Under the pieces are notes generated by a model. It was not told where the DNA came from and did not search any database. It worked only from the letters and a program-made list of their open reading frames with translations. DNA of 64,000 nucleotides, taken from the NCBI RefSeq assembly GCF_000305775.1, contig NC_018866.1, forward strand, positions 1,488,001 to 1,552,000, given 5' to 3'. Made by a program: the position numbers and the translations under genes. Each line of letters starts with the position of its first letter. Position 1 is the stretch's first letter. This stretch comes from Dehalobacter sp. DCA. GTDB lineage: Bacteria > Bacillota > Desulfitobacteriia > Desulfitobacteriales > Syntrophobotulaceae. Below are positions 9,420 to 18,407 of the stretch, piece by piece.

Positions 9420-10829
9420 TCACTCTTCACGCTTCAAAGCAGCGCTTACGCGCTCCATCCGCATGCCGCGAGATCCCTTGACAAGAACCCAGACATTACT
9501 GCCCATCTCCTCTATAAGCGTCTTTGCCACAGAAACGGCTTCAGTGCATTCGCTGCAAACATGAATGCCAGAGGCGGGAAAACCTGCCCCAGAGGCTCCC
9601 TGCGCAATATCTTCAGCCATTTTGCCAACTGTGATCAGTGTGTTGATCCCCAGCTCCGCTGCAGCCCGGCCGACATCCTGGTGACCAGTAACGGCAGAAT
9701 CTCCCAATTCATACATCTCACCCAGTACTGCGATCGTTTTTGCCCCTCCCCTTTCAGCCAGCACGCGCAGTGAAGCTTTCACGGAGGTAGGATTGGCATT
9801 ATACACGTCATTAATGATCGTACTCCCAAAAACGCCCTGCTGAATCTCGAGCCTCATTTTGGACAGTTCCAGTTCTTCGAGTGCTTTGGCTCCTTCAGCC
9901 AGGGATACCCCTTTGGCCAGTCCAACACTCAAAGCCGCTAGTGCATCGAGTACATTGTGCTCTCCTGGCAACGGGAGGCGAACCTCAGCTCTGTCCTCTC
10001 CGGATACAACTTCAAAACACGTCGTTAGCGTCCCGGAGCTGTGGATATTGACAGCATAAACATCTGGAGACGCATATTTACCGGAAATCCCGTAGAAGAC
10101 TTTTTTCACATCAGCAGCGGCTGCCTTGTTGACACTGAACGCATCCTCCGCATTCAGTACGGCTATGCCTCCTTCCGACAGAGCAGCAACCAGTTCCCAT
10201 TTGGCCTTCGCAATATTCTCCTGTGATCCTAACAGCTCCAAATGTGTTGTCCCGATATTCGTGATCACAGCAACCGAAGGGCTGCAAATATCGCAAAGGG
10301 CCCTAATCTGCCCGAGTCCGCGCATTCCCATTTCCAGAACCATGATCTCGGTTCCTGCCGGTGCATTCAGGATGGTCAGCGGCAGCCCGATCTCATTATT
10401 GTGGTTTTCCAGATTTTTATGGACCTTAAAGCTTTTGGCAAGTACGGCAGCCGTCATATCCTTGGTCGTAGTTTTGCCGCAGCTGCCGGTAATCCCAATG
10501 ACCACAGGATCAAGCGTTTCTCTCCACGCTCTGGCTAAATCCTGCAAAGCCAGCAGTGTATCCTTTACAGCAATGATTGCTTTGTCGGCAGGTATGACTG
10601 GAAGGCCGTATTCCTCCAGGCTTCGTGTTTCTGCCAGTGCAATCGATGCCCCGCCTTGAAAGGCTTTATTGATAAATAAGTGTCCGTCGGTCTTTTCTCC
10701 GCGGATCGCAGCAAACAATACTCCCTCAGAAGCTGCTCTGCTATCAATGACACACCCCTTGAAATATGTGGATGCTGATCCGTAAAGTTTGCCGCCGAGA
10801 ATTTCCGCCATGGTACCACTATTCCACAT
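9420..10829 (-). CDS. murF: UDP-MurNAc-tripeptide D-Ala-D-Ala ligase (MurF)
   Basis: Mur ligase that adds D-Ala-D-Ala to complete the pentapeptide precursor. The 469-residue protein has the CVIDSR N-terminal motif, the P-loop GITGSCGKTTTKD, ENHNNEIGLPLTIL and a C-terminal region with NDVYNANPTS. I start it at ATG 10829 (MWNSGTMAEILGG), which overlaps the murE stop by 11 bp. The upstream in-frame extension of 15 residues lies wholly inside murE and was rejected. Confidence 0.95.
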   Translation of the reverse strand: MWNSGTMAEILGGKLYGSASTYFKGCVIDSRAASEGVLFAAIRGEKTDGHLFINKAFQGGASIALAETRSLEEYGLPVIPADKAIIAVKDTLLALQDLARAWRETLDPVVIGITGSCGKTTTKDMTAAVLAKSFKVHKNLENHNNEIGLPLTILNAPAGTEIMVLEMGMRGLGQIRALCDICSPSVAVITNIGTTHLELLGSQENIAKAKWELVAALSEGGIAVLNAEDAFSVNKAAAADVKKVFYGISGKYASPDVYAVNIHSSGTLTTCFEVVSGEDRAEVRLPLPGEHNVLDALAALSVGLAKGVSLAEGAKALEELELSKMRLEIQQGVFGSTIINDVYNANPTSVKASLRVLAERGGAKTIAVLGEMYELGDSAVTGHQDVGRAAAELGINTLITVGKMAEDIAQGASGAGFPASGIHVCSECTEAVSVAKTLIEEMGSNVWVLVKGSRGMRMERVSAALKREE

Positions 10830-12297
10830 AACCCAATCTCCTAAGAACTTTATCTGCTTCTTCCCGGTCATCAAAATGTATTTTTTCCGTGCCTAGAATC
10901 TGATAGTCTTCATGTCCTTTGCCGGCGATAAGTACCGTGTCCCCGGAACCGGCTGCCGTACAGGCTTCGTCGATCGCACTGCAGCGGTCTTTTATCACCT
11001 TGTAATTGGCTGATTTAAGCCCCGGAATAATATCTTCAATAATTTTATCAGGATCTTCAGTCCGGGGATTATCCGAGGTTACGACAATATAGTCGCTAAA
11101 ACGGCCGGCGGCTTCTCCCATGAGCGGCCTTTTTTTTCGGTCCCTGTCACCGCCGCAGCCAAATACTGTGATCAGCTTTCCAGCAGTGATTTCTCTGGCC
11201 GTACGCAAAACATTTTCCAGGCCGTCCGGTGTATGTGCATAATCGACAATAACTAAAAAAGGCTGGCCTTTGCGAATACTCTCAAATCTGCCCGGAACCC
11301 CTTTGATACTGTGAAGCGCTTGCACCACAATCTCAGTCGGATATCCGCTTTCCAGTGCCCAGGCAATTGCGGCCAGAACATTGTAAACACTAAATTTACC
11401 AGGGGTACTATAAAAAATCTCGGCGCTTTTCCCGTGAAAAATCACGTCAAATTCAACACCTCTGTCTGAAAGCCGGATATTCACAGCCCGGTAGTCCGCC
11501 TCGTGGTCAACACCATACGTGACTGCCCTGCAACCCGCCTGTTCTTTCAGAAAGACACAGGAGACGTCGTCAGCATTGAGCACAGCCAGCTGGCCGGCTT
11601 TTCCGCCGTTCAAGCCGGAGAAAAGTAGCGCTTTCACTTTGAGGTATTCCTGCATATCCTTATGGTAATCCAAATGATCCTGTGTCAGATTGGTAAAAAT
11701 CCCGGCATTGAATACACAGCCATTGACTCTTCCCAAATCGAGTGCATGCGAGGATACTTCCATCACGGCGAGATCCACATTTTCCGCAACCATTTCAGCT
11801 AATAAAAGTTGAATTTCCGTCGATTCAGGCGTGGTATGCTGGCCGGGATACGCATTGTTTCCTATTCTGCTGCCAAGTGTACCGATCAGACCAGTTTTCT
11901 TGCCGCTTTGCTGAACGATCCGCTCAATCAGGTGCGTCACTGTGGTTTTACCGTTCGTCCCGGTTACACCGACAAGTTCAAGCCGGTCGGATGGATTCCC
12001 GAAGACCTCAGCCGCTAAAAAACCCATGGCCTTCCGGGTATCCGTAAATTTAAGCTGGGGTACGGCTAGCGGCAGGAACTCCTCCACGGCTAACGCTGTA
12101 GCGCTGGCCCGGACCGCAGCCTCGGCAAACGCATGACCGTCCGCCTGATAACCTCTAATGCATACATATAGATTGCCTGGAGATACCGTTCTTGAGTCAT
12201 GGGTGATCCCATTAATTACCGTCTGCGTATCTCCAAGCACTTCAACCTGTTTCATACCGTCAATGATTTCCGCCAGCGTTTTTTCAGAACTAGACAT
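10819..12297 (-). CDS. murE: UDP-MurNAc-tripeptide synthetase (MurE), meso-DAP type
   Basis: Mur ligase that adds the third stem-peptide residue. The 492-residue protein has GITHDSRTV, the P-loop VTGTNGKTTVTHL near residue 110, HTTPES and the C-terminal specificity motif DNPRTEDP. DNPR is the known signature for meso-diaminopimelate, so the wall probably carries meso-DAP rather than lysine. The ATG at 12297 follows an AGAGGTG site. It overlaps murF, so the two ligases are coupled. Confidence 0.96.
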   Translation of the reverse strand: MSSSEKTLAEIIDGMKQVEVLGDTQTVINGITHDSRTVSPGNLYVCIRGYQADGHAFAEAAVRASATALAVEEFLPLAVPQLKFTDTRKAMGFLAAEVFGNPSDRLELVGVTGTNGKTTVTHLIERIVQQSGKKTGLIGTLGSRIGNNAYPGQHTTPESTEIQLLLAEMVAENVDLAVMEVSSHALDLGRVNGCVFNAGIFTNLTQDHLDYHKDMQEYLKVKALLFSGLNGGKAGQLAVLNADDVSCVFLKEQAGCRAVTYGVDHEADYRAVNIRLSDRGVEFDVIFHGKSAEIFYSTPGKFSVYNVLAAIAWALESGYPTEIVVQALHSIKGVPGRFESIRKGQPFLVIVDYAHTPDGLENVLRTAREITAGKLITVFGCGGDRDRKKRPLMGEAAGRFSDYIVVTSDNPRTEDPDKIIEDIIPGLKSANYKVIKDRCSAIDEACTAAGSGDTVLIAGKGHEDYQILGTEKIHFDDREEADKVLRRLGYVE

Positions 12298-12375
12298 GAG
12301 CTACACCTCTTCTCAGCTATCTTACCACAATCATGTTTTTTTTTCTAACTCCATCCTGATTATGACATATCGTCT

Positions 12376-14433
12376 TTATTCGGCCAGGTCCGGATTCAGG
12401 CTGATCGGGATCCGCTCTCCCAGGTTTTCAATTGCTTCCACATCCGGGTCACTCACTTCGAGCCATGGAGCCAAGGTTTCTTTGCCTGTTTCTGTTCCAA
12501 AATAAAGCAGCACCGTGGAGCCTTTTTCGACCTCTGAGTCTCCATGCGGGATCTGGTCAACTACGACCGCACCACTGCCTTTCACTTTCACGTTAAATCC
12601 CTGCTTTTTCAGGGCAGCTTGGGCCTCAGCTGAAGTATATCCCAGAACGGAAGGTACAGTGGCGGCTTCTTTGACAGCGGGGAACTCCACACCATAAAGC
12701 GGTTCTCCCGGAGTGAGCGGAGCATCCAGATCAGGCTGGACGCCAAGATATTTCAGGGAATCGAGCATAACGCTCGAGAATACCGGGGCTGCCACGACCC
12801 CGCCGTAGAACGGGACACCATCAATGACGACCAGAATTGCCAGACGTGGATGATCTGCCGGTGCAAACCCGATAAAAGAAGCAACATATTCTCCCTGGAT
12901 ATAACCACCGCTGCCGACTTTCTGGGCTGTGCCGGTTTTCCCGGCTACCCGGTAGCCGGGAAGAAAGGTCCTTCTGCCCGTGCCATTGGTGACGACAGAC
13001 TCCAGGATTTCACGCTCGAGCTTGGCAGTATCCTCACTGATGACCCGCCGCACCGTCTTCTTCGCAAATGGGACAAGTACCTCATCTGTCGGCACTGTAA
13101 TTTCCTGAACCAACTGGGGCTCAAGCAGCGTACCTCCGTTGGCAACCGCCGAAACTGCTGTCAGGAGCTGAATGGGGGTAACATTATTGGTTTGGCCAAT
13201 GGACATCGTGGCCAGATCCAAGGCCGTTGCTTTCTTCTTTTTGGCCAGGATGCCTTTCGCCTCTCCGGACATTTCAATCCCTGTCTTCTGCCCGAAACCG
13301 AACGCCGTCAGATATTGATAAAACTTATCCATCCCGAGGCGCTGCCCCAGCATAATAAATCCCGGGTTGCAGGAGTTCTCGACAACTTCCACCATGGTTT
13401 GAGTTCCGTGCCCGCCAGCTTTCCAACAGCGGATTTTTTTGTTTAAAATTGTCGCATAACCGGGATCTGTAAAGCTTTCATTCGGCTTATAGTCACCCTC
13501 TTCAATCGCTGCTGCGAGTGTAATGATCTTAAAGGTTGACCCTGGCTCATAGCCATTTTGAATTGCAATATTCCGTCGGGTTGACGCATTGGACGCTTGG
13601 TAGTTATTCGGATCATAAGTGGGTGCAGAAGCGATCGCCAGCATCCGTCCTGTTGAAGGCTCCATAACAAGAATAGAGGCATTCTTTGGGACTTTGCCTT
13701 CCATGTTGACACCCTGGCCGGCCATCAGTTTAGCCAGCTCTCTTTCGGCAAAAGCCTGGATGTTTTTGTCAATGGTGAGTTTGACTGTATTCCCCTGAAC
13801 CGGCTGGATAAATTCATGCTGGCCTCCGGGAATTTTTATGCCGTTTGCTCCGTATTCGGTAAGGATGCTGCCGGATGTTCCTGTAAGTTCTTCATCCCTG
13901 GAGTATTCAATTCCTTCCAGCCCCTGACTGTCAATTCCGGTAAAACCTAAAATATGCGCCGCCAATGAGCCATTCGGATAAAACCGTGTACTGTCTTCGA
14001 TAATACCTATACCCGGGAAATTTTTCCTGGTGATCTCTGCTGCAGCTTCCGCAGATACTTTCTTTTTGACATACTCGACGGAAGTCCGTTTCGTAATTTT
14101 TTGCAGAACCTGTCCTTGGTCCGTGTCCAGAATAGCGGCAAGTCCGGCCGCTATTTCATCCTGCCGCTTGGATTTTCTGACTTCGGCCGGAATCGCATAG
14201 ACTGTCTGGGCACTGACACTCATCGCTAGGATATTGCCGTTGCAGTCTTCAATATTGCCTCTTTTAGCTGCGACCGGAACACCGCGGTAATGCTCGGCAT
14301 CCGCCAGGTCTTTTAGGAAAGGGCCATCCCGCAGCTGAACAAACGCGAGCCGGATAATCAGAATCAGCAGGAAAAGGCTGCATAGCCCAAATAATAAGAG
14401 AATTCTTTTACGCGTCTTGATGTATTGCACCAT
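12376..14433 (-). CDS. septal/sporulation penicillin-binding protein with one PASTA domain (FtsI/SpoVD-like)
   Basis: Class B PBP transpeptidase, 685 residues. A basic N-terminus and signal-anchor helix (about 8-30) precede the dimerisation domain. The transpeptidase domain has the active-site motifs STFK (about residue 300), SCN (about 355) and KTGTAQ (about 495). A single PASTA repeat follows near the C-terminus (PSVLGYTSAEAQAALKKQGF). One PASTA repeat is SpoVD-like, whereas B. subtilis PbpB has two. Only one such gene lies here, so it may serve septation, sporulation or both. It directly follows ftsL. Confidence 0.92.
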   Translation of the reverse strand: MVQYIKTRKRILLLFGLCSLFLLILIIRLAFVQLRDGPFLKDLADAEHYRGVPVAAKRGNIEDCNGNILAMSVSAQTVYAIPAEVRKSKRQDEIAAGLAAILDTDQGQVLQKITKRTSVEYVKKKVSAEAAAEITRKNFPGIGIIEDSTRFYPNGSLAAHILGFTGIDSQGLEGIEYSRDEELTGTSGSILTEYGANGIKIPGGQHEFIQPVQGNTVKLTIDKNIQAFAERELAKLMAGQGVNMEGKVPKNASILVMEPSTGRMLAIASAPTYDPNNYQASNASTRRNIAIQNGYEPGSTFKIITLAAAIEEGDYKPNESFTDPGYATILNKKIRCWKAGGHGTQTMVEVVENSCNPGFIMLGQRLGMDKFYQYLTAFGFGQKTGIEMSGEAKGILAKKKKATALDLATMSIGQTNNVTPIQLLTAVSAVANGGTLLEPQLVQEITVPTDEVLVPFAKKTVRRVISEDTAKLEREILESVVTNGTGRRTFLPGYRVAGKTGTAQKVGSGGYIQGEYVASFIGFAPADHPRLAILVVIDGVPFYGGVVAAPVFSSVMLDSLKYLGVQPDLDAPLTPGEPLYGVEFPAVKEAATVPSVLGYTSAEAQAALKKQGFNVKVKGSGAVVVDQIPHGDSEVEKGSTVLLYFGTETGKETLAPWLEVSDPDVEAIENLGERIPISLNPDLAE

Positions 14434-14480
14434 AGAAAATCTACCCCTTTTGAACAGAGGTAGATTAAACTCAGGCGACG

Positions 14481-15005
14481 CTATCTTTGGGTTGAAGCAA
14501 AAAAGCTAGAAAATATGCTGAATACATTTTCAAATATAGAATTGGCTTTGCCTTCAACCGGCACCGCCGCAGTCTTCTGAGTTTGGTCAACCTCTGCTGT
14601 ACTCTCAGGCTGGATCAGGCTGCTGGCAATATAGATCGTTCCTTCCGGCTTCTCCATACCCATTGCCAGGGCAACCTTTTCAATTCTGGAAACGGAGCTG
14701 AGCTTGTCGACTTCAACCTGCAACAGATCATTTTCTACGTTCAGGGTCTGAATTTCCTTTTGCAGGGCTTTGATTTCCGCAGCTTTGACCACGGTGATAT
14801 GTACTGTTTTGGCCCCAATCAGACCGAACATCCCAATAATCCCCAATATGACCAAGAGTGCCATGGCCCGATACTTCAGCATCTGAGAGGTCTTTTTGGA
14901 CGGGGCGGCTTTTTTGGCCTTTGGCTTGCCTTTATCAAGAATTTGATCATATTCCTGATAGGCAAAGGATTCATTGAATTGTAGTTTTCTCTGTGCTGTT
15001 AACAT
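14481..15005 (-). CDS. ftsL: cell division protein FtsL-like
   Basis: A 174-residue bitopic protein: a basic cytoplasmic N-terminus, one transmembrane helix (about residues 47-67, ALLVILGIIGMFGLIGA), then a heptad-rich coiled coil (AAEIKALQKEIQTLNVENDLL). It sits between rsmH and the PBP gene, the standard ftsL position. The tail of roughly 60 residues after the coiled coil, rich in Ser, Thr and Pro and ending SIFSSFFASTQR, makes it longer than typical FtsL. The call rests mainly on architecture and position. Confidence 0.85.
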   Translation of the reverse strand: MLTAQRKLQFNESFAYQEYDQILDKGKPKAKKAAPSKKTSQMLKYRAMALLVILGIIGMFGLIGAKTVHITVVKAAEIKALQKEIQTLNVENDLLQVEVDKLSSVSRIEKVALAMGMEKPEGTIYIASSLIQPESTAEVDQTQKTAAVPVEGKANSIFENVFSIFSSFFASTQR

Positions 15006-15026
15006 CGTATTCTTCTCCCCCCCTAT

Positions 15027-15965
15027 TTAGACCTTGAGTTTCTCAGCAGTACGAAGCTTGGCGCTCCGCGATCTGGGATTATCATTTTCCTCTTCCCTGG
15101 ATGGAACAACCGGTTTTTTATTGACCAGCCTCGCAAGGGGTTTTACCCCGCAGCAACATACCGGAAGAGAAGGAGGACATGTACATTTGCCCATCCAGGA
15201 CTGAAATTTGTTTTTAACAATTCTGTCTTCCAAAGAATGAAAGGTAATGACGGCTATTCTTCCGCCATCCTGCAGGCAATGCAGAGCCTGATCCAATGTT
15301 TCTTCCAGTACCTCAAGTTCTTTATTCACAGCAATCCTTAAAGCCTGAAAAGTGCGCTTGGCAGGATGAGGTCCTTCTCTGCGGGCTGCAGCAGGGACCG
15401 CATTCTTTATGATTTCAACAAGTTGCCCTGTTGTTCTGATTCTATCGTGAGTCCGGGCTTCGCCAATAAACTTTGCAATTCTCAGCGCCCATTTTTCTTC
15501 TCCGTAATCCCGGATAATTCCGGTCAGGTCTTCCACACTCCAGCTGTTGACGATTTCTTCGGCAGTAAGCGGTTTTCTGCGGTCCATGCGCATGTCGAGC
15601 ACTGCATCCCGCATATAGCTGAAGCCTCTTTCCGCTTCATCCAGTTGGGGCGACGAGACCCCTAGATCATACATGATCCCTGCTGCCGGTAATAAGCTAT
15701 TCGCTCGGATCGTATCTTCAAGTTCCACAAAGTTCTTTTGAAAAACAGTGACCCTTGGGTCATTGGCAAACTTCATGCGGGCATTGGCAACAGCAGTTTC
15801 ATCCTGATCAAAACATACCAGCCTGCCCGAAGCGCTCAATCGCTGGAGCAGCAGTGCCGAGTGTCCGGCTCCCCCCAGCGTACAGTCCACGTATAATCCG
15901 TCAGGGTCTGTAAACAGCATTTCAATTGTCTCTTGCAGCAGGACGCTTTGGTGTTCAAAAACCAC
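15027..15965 (-). CDS. rsmH: 16S rRNA (cytosine(1402)-N4)-methyltransferase RsmH
   Basis: SAM-dependent methyltransferase acting on 16S rRNA C1402, a standard dcw-cluster member. The 312-residue protein begins at GTG 15965 with FEHQSVLLQETIEML, then shows the SAM motif VDCTLGGAGHS, FDQDETAVANA, GIMYDLGVSSPQLDEAERGF and the C-terminal ITFHSLEDRIVKN. An AAGGAA site precedes the GTG. It lies just downstream of mraZ. Confidence 0.96.
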   Translation of the reverse strand: MVFEHQSVLLQETIEMLFTDPDGLYVDCTLGGAGHSALLLQRLSASGRLVCFDQDETAVANARMKFANDPRVTVFQKNFVELEDTIRANSLLPAAGIMYDLGVSSPQLDEAERGFSYMRDAVLDMRMDRRKPLTAEEIVNSWSVEDLTGIIRDYGEEKWALRIAKFIGEARTHDRIRTTGQLVEIIKNAVPAAARREGPHPAKRTFQALRIAVNKELEVLEETLDQALHCLQDGGRIAVITFHSLEDRIVKNKFQSWMGKCTCPPSLPVCCCGVKPLARLVNKKPVVPSREEENDNPRSRSAKLRTAEKLKV

Positions 15966-16041
15966 TTAGGGCCATTCCTTTCTTTGCTTTATCGCAAGCG
16001 TACCCACTTTTTGTTCAACCTATGTACGATGGTATATTCTG

Positions 16042-16479
16042 CTATATCATTAAACCCATCGCAGCAAGGGACTCAGCATCATCTTCATAATTTTGGGCTG
16101 CGTTGGTGCTGTATTCTCTCCATTTCAAGGAATCCCAGACCTCGATTCTATCCATGACACCGACAACAACGACATCTTTTTCCAAAAAAGCACGCTCCCG
16201 TAAATTTGCAGGTACCAAGATCCTCCCCTGCTTATCAAATTCGCACTCGGCAGCGCTGGAAAAGAACAAGCGGGTAAATTCACGGGCTCTGGTTTGCGAT
16301 ACCGGAAGCTGTTTCAGCTTCTCCACGAAATCAAACCATCCGCTTTCAGGGTAAAGAAAAAGACAGTCCTCCATCCCCTTGGTAATAAACGACTTATTGC
16401 CAAGAAGCTCTCTGAACTTTGCCGGTATGATCAGACGACCTTTATTGTCTATCGTATGGAGAAATTCCCCCATGAACAT
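16042..16479 (-). CDS. mraZ: transcriptional regulator MraZ
   Basis: DNA-binding AbrB-like regulator that heads the dcw operon and binds its own promoter. I start it at ATG 16479 (MFMGEFLHTIDNKGRL, 145 residues) because a GGGGTGAAG site precedes it. A GTG eight codons upstream has no better site. Both SpoVT/AbrB-like repeats are visible, with DNKGRLIIPAKFRE near the start and FDKQGRILVPANLRE at about residues 85-99. Repeats matching MraZ binding boxes lie immediately upstream. Confidence 0.95.
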   Translation of the reverse strand: MFMGEFLHTIDNKGRLIIPAKFRELLGNKSFITKGMEDCLFLYPESGWFDFVEKLKQLPVSQTRAREFTRLFFSSAAECEFDKQGRILVPANLRERAFLEKDVVVVGVMDRIEVWDSLKWREYSTNAAQNYEDDAESLAAMGLMI

Positions 16480-16509
16480 AATCTTCACCCCACCAGGCAC
16501 CACTTACTT

Positions 16510-16533
16510 ACCACTTCAACCCACTATACCCCA
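16510..16533 (-). promoter_or_regulatory. MraZ-type repeats (10-bp spaced TGG boxes)
   Basis: Read on the minus strand, TGGG/TGGG/TGGT boxes recur every 10 bp just upstream of mraZ (positions about 16533, 16523 and 16513). Further TGG motifs continue toward the start codon. Arrays of spaced TGGG-like repeats are the known binding sites of MraZ, so autoregulation of the dcw operon is inferred. The last boxes are imperfect. Confidence 0.6.
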
Positions 16534-16536
16534 CAT

Positions 16537-16563
16537 ATTCTCTATTTTTTTAAGAATTCCTGC
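16537..16563 (-). promoter_or_regulatory. sigma-H-like promoter for mraZ/dcw operon
   Basis: On the minus strand the sequence reads GCAGGAATT, 11 bases, then AGAGAAT. This fits the sigma-H consensus RnAGGAWWW-N11/12-RnnGAAT at every defined position. It lies just upstream of the MraZ boxes, about 60-85 bases before the mraZ start. Sigma-H control would link cell-wall and division gene expression to entry into stationary phase or sporulation. The assignment is by consensus only. Confidence 0.6.
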
Positions 16564-16581
16564 TGACAAAAAAAAGAAAAC

Positions 16582-16612
16582 AAAAAAAATAGGAATTTAG
16601 TCCCTATTTTTT
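16582..16612 (-). terminator. intrinsic terminator after patatin-like gene
   Basis: A stem of AAAAATAGG paired with CCTATTTTT, with T-rich sequence on both strands. It lies about 45 bp beyond the stop of the patatin-like gene and upstream of mraZ, so it separates the two units. It is AT-rich and may work in both directions. Confidence 0.6.
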
Positions 16613-16658
16613 ATGTTTTCCTTAAGCCGTTAACCAAAAAAAAATCCAAACATAATGG

Positions 16659-17918
16659 TTAGGTAATGTCCTGCGAATTTTTATTTGGCAGGATCGCAGC
16701 AGCAAAATTCTGTTCTTGGAAAAGTTCACGAATCAGTTCCCGCAGAATCAGATTTTTCACCATCTTGGGCAGAACGCCGCTTTGCTTCACGAAAGCAGGC
16801 AGGGCGAATGCTTCCCCGCTGCTTTTTGTTTTCACTTCCCGTAAATTCATACTGACCAATTCCAAAAAATCCTGAAACGAATAGACTCGAAACCTATAAA
16901 TATCCTGTTCCAGGGCAATAAATTCCAAAAGAGCAATTACCATTTCCTCATAACTTGTTTCTTTTTTCATATCGAGCAAAGCAGCAATCTTCGGTATAAT
17001 ATATTCATAAAGCATCCTCCTGTAAGGAATGCCTTTAAAGCCCAGCTTTTCTCCCAACGCCAAAATTTTTTTCTCACCGAGAGACAGCATCATGCGGATA
17101 AAAAAGTCCTCATCCCCTGTTGGTTCAATATAATATTTTTGGCCTTTCAGACGCCTGAACTGCCTTATAACATCGTAATAACCAAGTTTAAGATGGTATC
17201 TGGCCTGTTCATTGCTGAAATCCAGGATACTGCCAAGCGTCTCGGCGGGAGAAATATATTGAACATGAACCTCCCTGTCCGCAAGCTTTCTGCGACGGCC
17301 CAGCGCGTTGGTCCTGATAGCAATGATCTCTTTGAAACCTTTGCCCACCAGCATGTTTAAAGGCAGATTGTCATAGAAACCGCCGTCAAGATAGTGTTTT
17401 CCATCGATTTTTTCTTGCTGAAAAGCAGGAAGGTTTGAGCTTGCCAGTAAATACTCTACAACTTTACCCTTGGGGACATCCTCGAGAAAAAATTCCATGG
17501 GTTTCATATCCGACAGGGAGACCGTCGTAAATCCGAATAACATTTTGGATTCTCTAAGCTTGTCTTCATCCACGATTTCCTGAAGCAGTTTTTTGATAAA
17601 TGTGATATCCAGACCTTTGCTGGAGGCAATCTCCTTGGTCTTCTTCATATAGTAAAGCAGTCCGTCATGAGATATGTCCAACTTTTTAAGTTCTTCCAGC
17701 CGTACTTCTTCAATATCAAATACCTTCGAGGGAGACATCTCATACCACAGCTCATACGCTTTATCCAGTTCACCCTGAACAATCATCGCCCCATTCAGCG
17801 CCCCGATGGACGTACCGGCCACTGCCCCGTAGCTTATGCCCAATTCCCGCATCGCCTTACAGGCTCCGATCTGATAGGCGCCTTTTGCGCCTCCGCCTTC
17901 CAAAACAAGACCGTACAT
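16659..17918 (-). CDS. patatin-like phospholipase/esterase
   Basis: A 419-residue protein of the patatin (RssA/YqhO-like) family of serine acyl hydrolases. The N-terminal domain has the oxyanion-hole motif GGGAKGAYQIG, the nucleophile elbow GTSIG (Ser near residue 42) and the dyad Asp in YLDGGFYDN (near residue 175). The C-terminal roughly 200 residues are a helical extension with no motif I recognise. No signal peptide is seen, so it is probably cytoplasmic or membrane-associated. A GGAG site precedes the ATG. Substrate unknown. Confidence 0.9.
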   Translation of the reverse strand: MYGLVLEGGGAKGAYQIGACKAMRELGISYGAVAGTSIGALNGAMIVQGELDKAYELWYEMSPSKVFDIEEVRLEELKKLDISHDGLLYYMKKTKEIASSKGLDITFIKKLLQEIVDEDKLRESKMLFGFTTVSLSDMKPMEFFLEDVPKGKVVEYLLASSNLPAFQQEKIDGKHYLDGGFYDNLPLNMLVGKGFKEIIAIRTNALGRRRKLADREVHVQYISPAETLGSILDFSNEQARYHLKLGYYDVIRQFRRLKGQKYYIEPTGDEDFFIRMMLSLGEKKILALGEKLGFKGIPYRRMLYEYIIPKIAALLDMKKETSYEEMVIALLEFIALEQDIYRFRVYSFQDFLELVSMNLREVKTKSSGEAFALPAFVKQSGVLPKMVKNLILRELIRELFQEQNFAAAILPNKNSQDIT

Positions 17919-18047
17919 CCTTCCACTCCTTCACTCAAACTCCTGAAGTTAATACCAGATAAGGAAAACTTAATCGGCGCCAAACTTTGGCGGCAACCTC
18001 ACCTGCACTTACTTTTATCAAAAATACTTACACTTTTATGATACACT

Positions 18048-18081
18048 AAAAAAGCCCTGCAGAATATACCGCAGGGCCTTG
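18048..18081 (-). terminator. intrinsic terminator after DUF1858 gene
   Basis: Minus strand: stem GGCCCTGCGG...TCTGCAGGGC followed by TTTTTT. It lies 35 bp beyond the stop of the DUF1858 gene and separates it from the patatin-like gene. Confidence 0.8.
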
Positions 18082-18114
18082 TTGTTGCGAGAATGATCGG
18101 GGTACTTGGAGTCC

Positions 18115-18309
18115 TTACTGTCCGACGGCTTTGTTAAGCTCTGCCACCAGATCATCAGGGTTTTTGCCATGCGTGATCGCAGCGCCTTCAACACTCTCCC
18201 TTGTTGCGGACGGGCATCCCAGGCAGTGCATACCAAGTGCCACAAAAATTTCTGCAGTTTGCGGGTATTGTCTGAGAACCTGGCCGATAACCATATCTTT
18301 CGTGATCAT
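18115..18309 (-). CDS. DUF1858 redox-disulfide domain protein
   Basis: A 64-residue protein with the DUF1858 pattern: MITKDMVIGQVLRQYP, then GMHCLGCPSATRESVEGAA, where the CxxC (CLGC) is the conserved redox or metal pair. The family is common in anaerobes and is associated with hybrid-cluster proteins, but its exact function is unknown. I start it at ATG 18309 because AGGAGG lies just upstream. A longer in-frame reading from 18381 lacks a comparable site. It appears to be a single-gene unit ending in a strong terminator. Confidence 0.88.
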   Translation of the reverse strand: MITKDMVIGQVLRQYPQTAEIFVALGMHCLGCPSATRESVEGAAITHGKNPDDLVAELNKAVGQ

Positions 18310-18407
18310 TCGATTTCCTCCTGTACAAGTTAGTTCAATGCTATTATAAAATATTTCATTATAAGAAGCAAATAAATTCATCCACGATTAGAATTTAGAA
18401 ATAGATA

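Noticed and set aside
9188-9481. Coding sequence spanning repeat B and the murF end
   Set aside because: It crosses a structured repeat and runs antisense into murF, with no ribosome site and no family resemblance.
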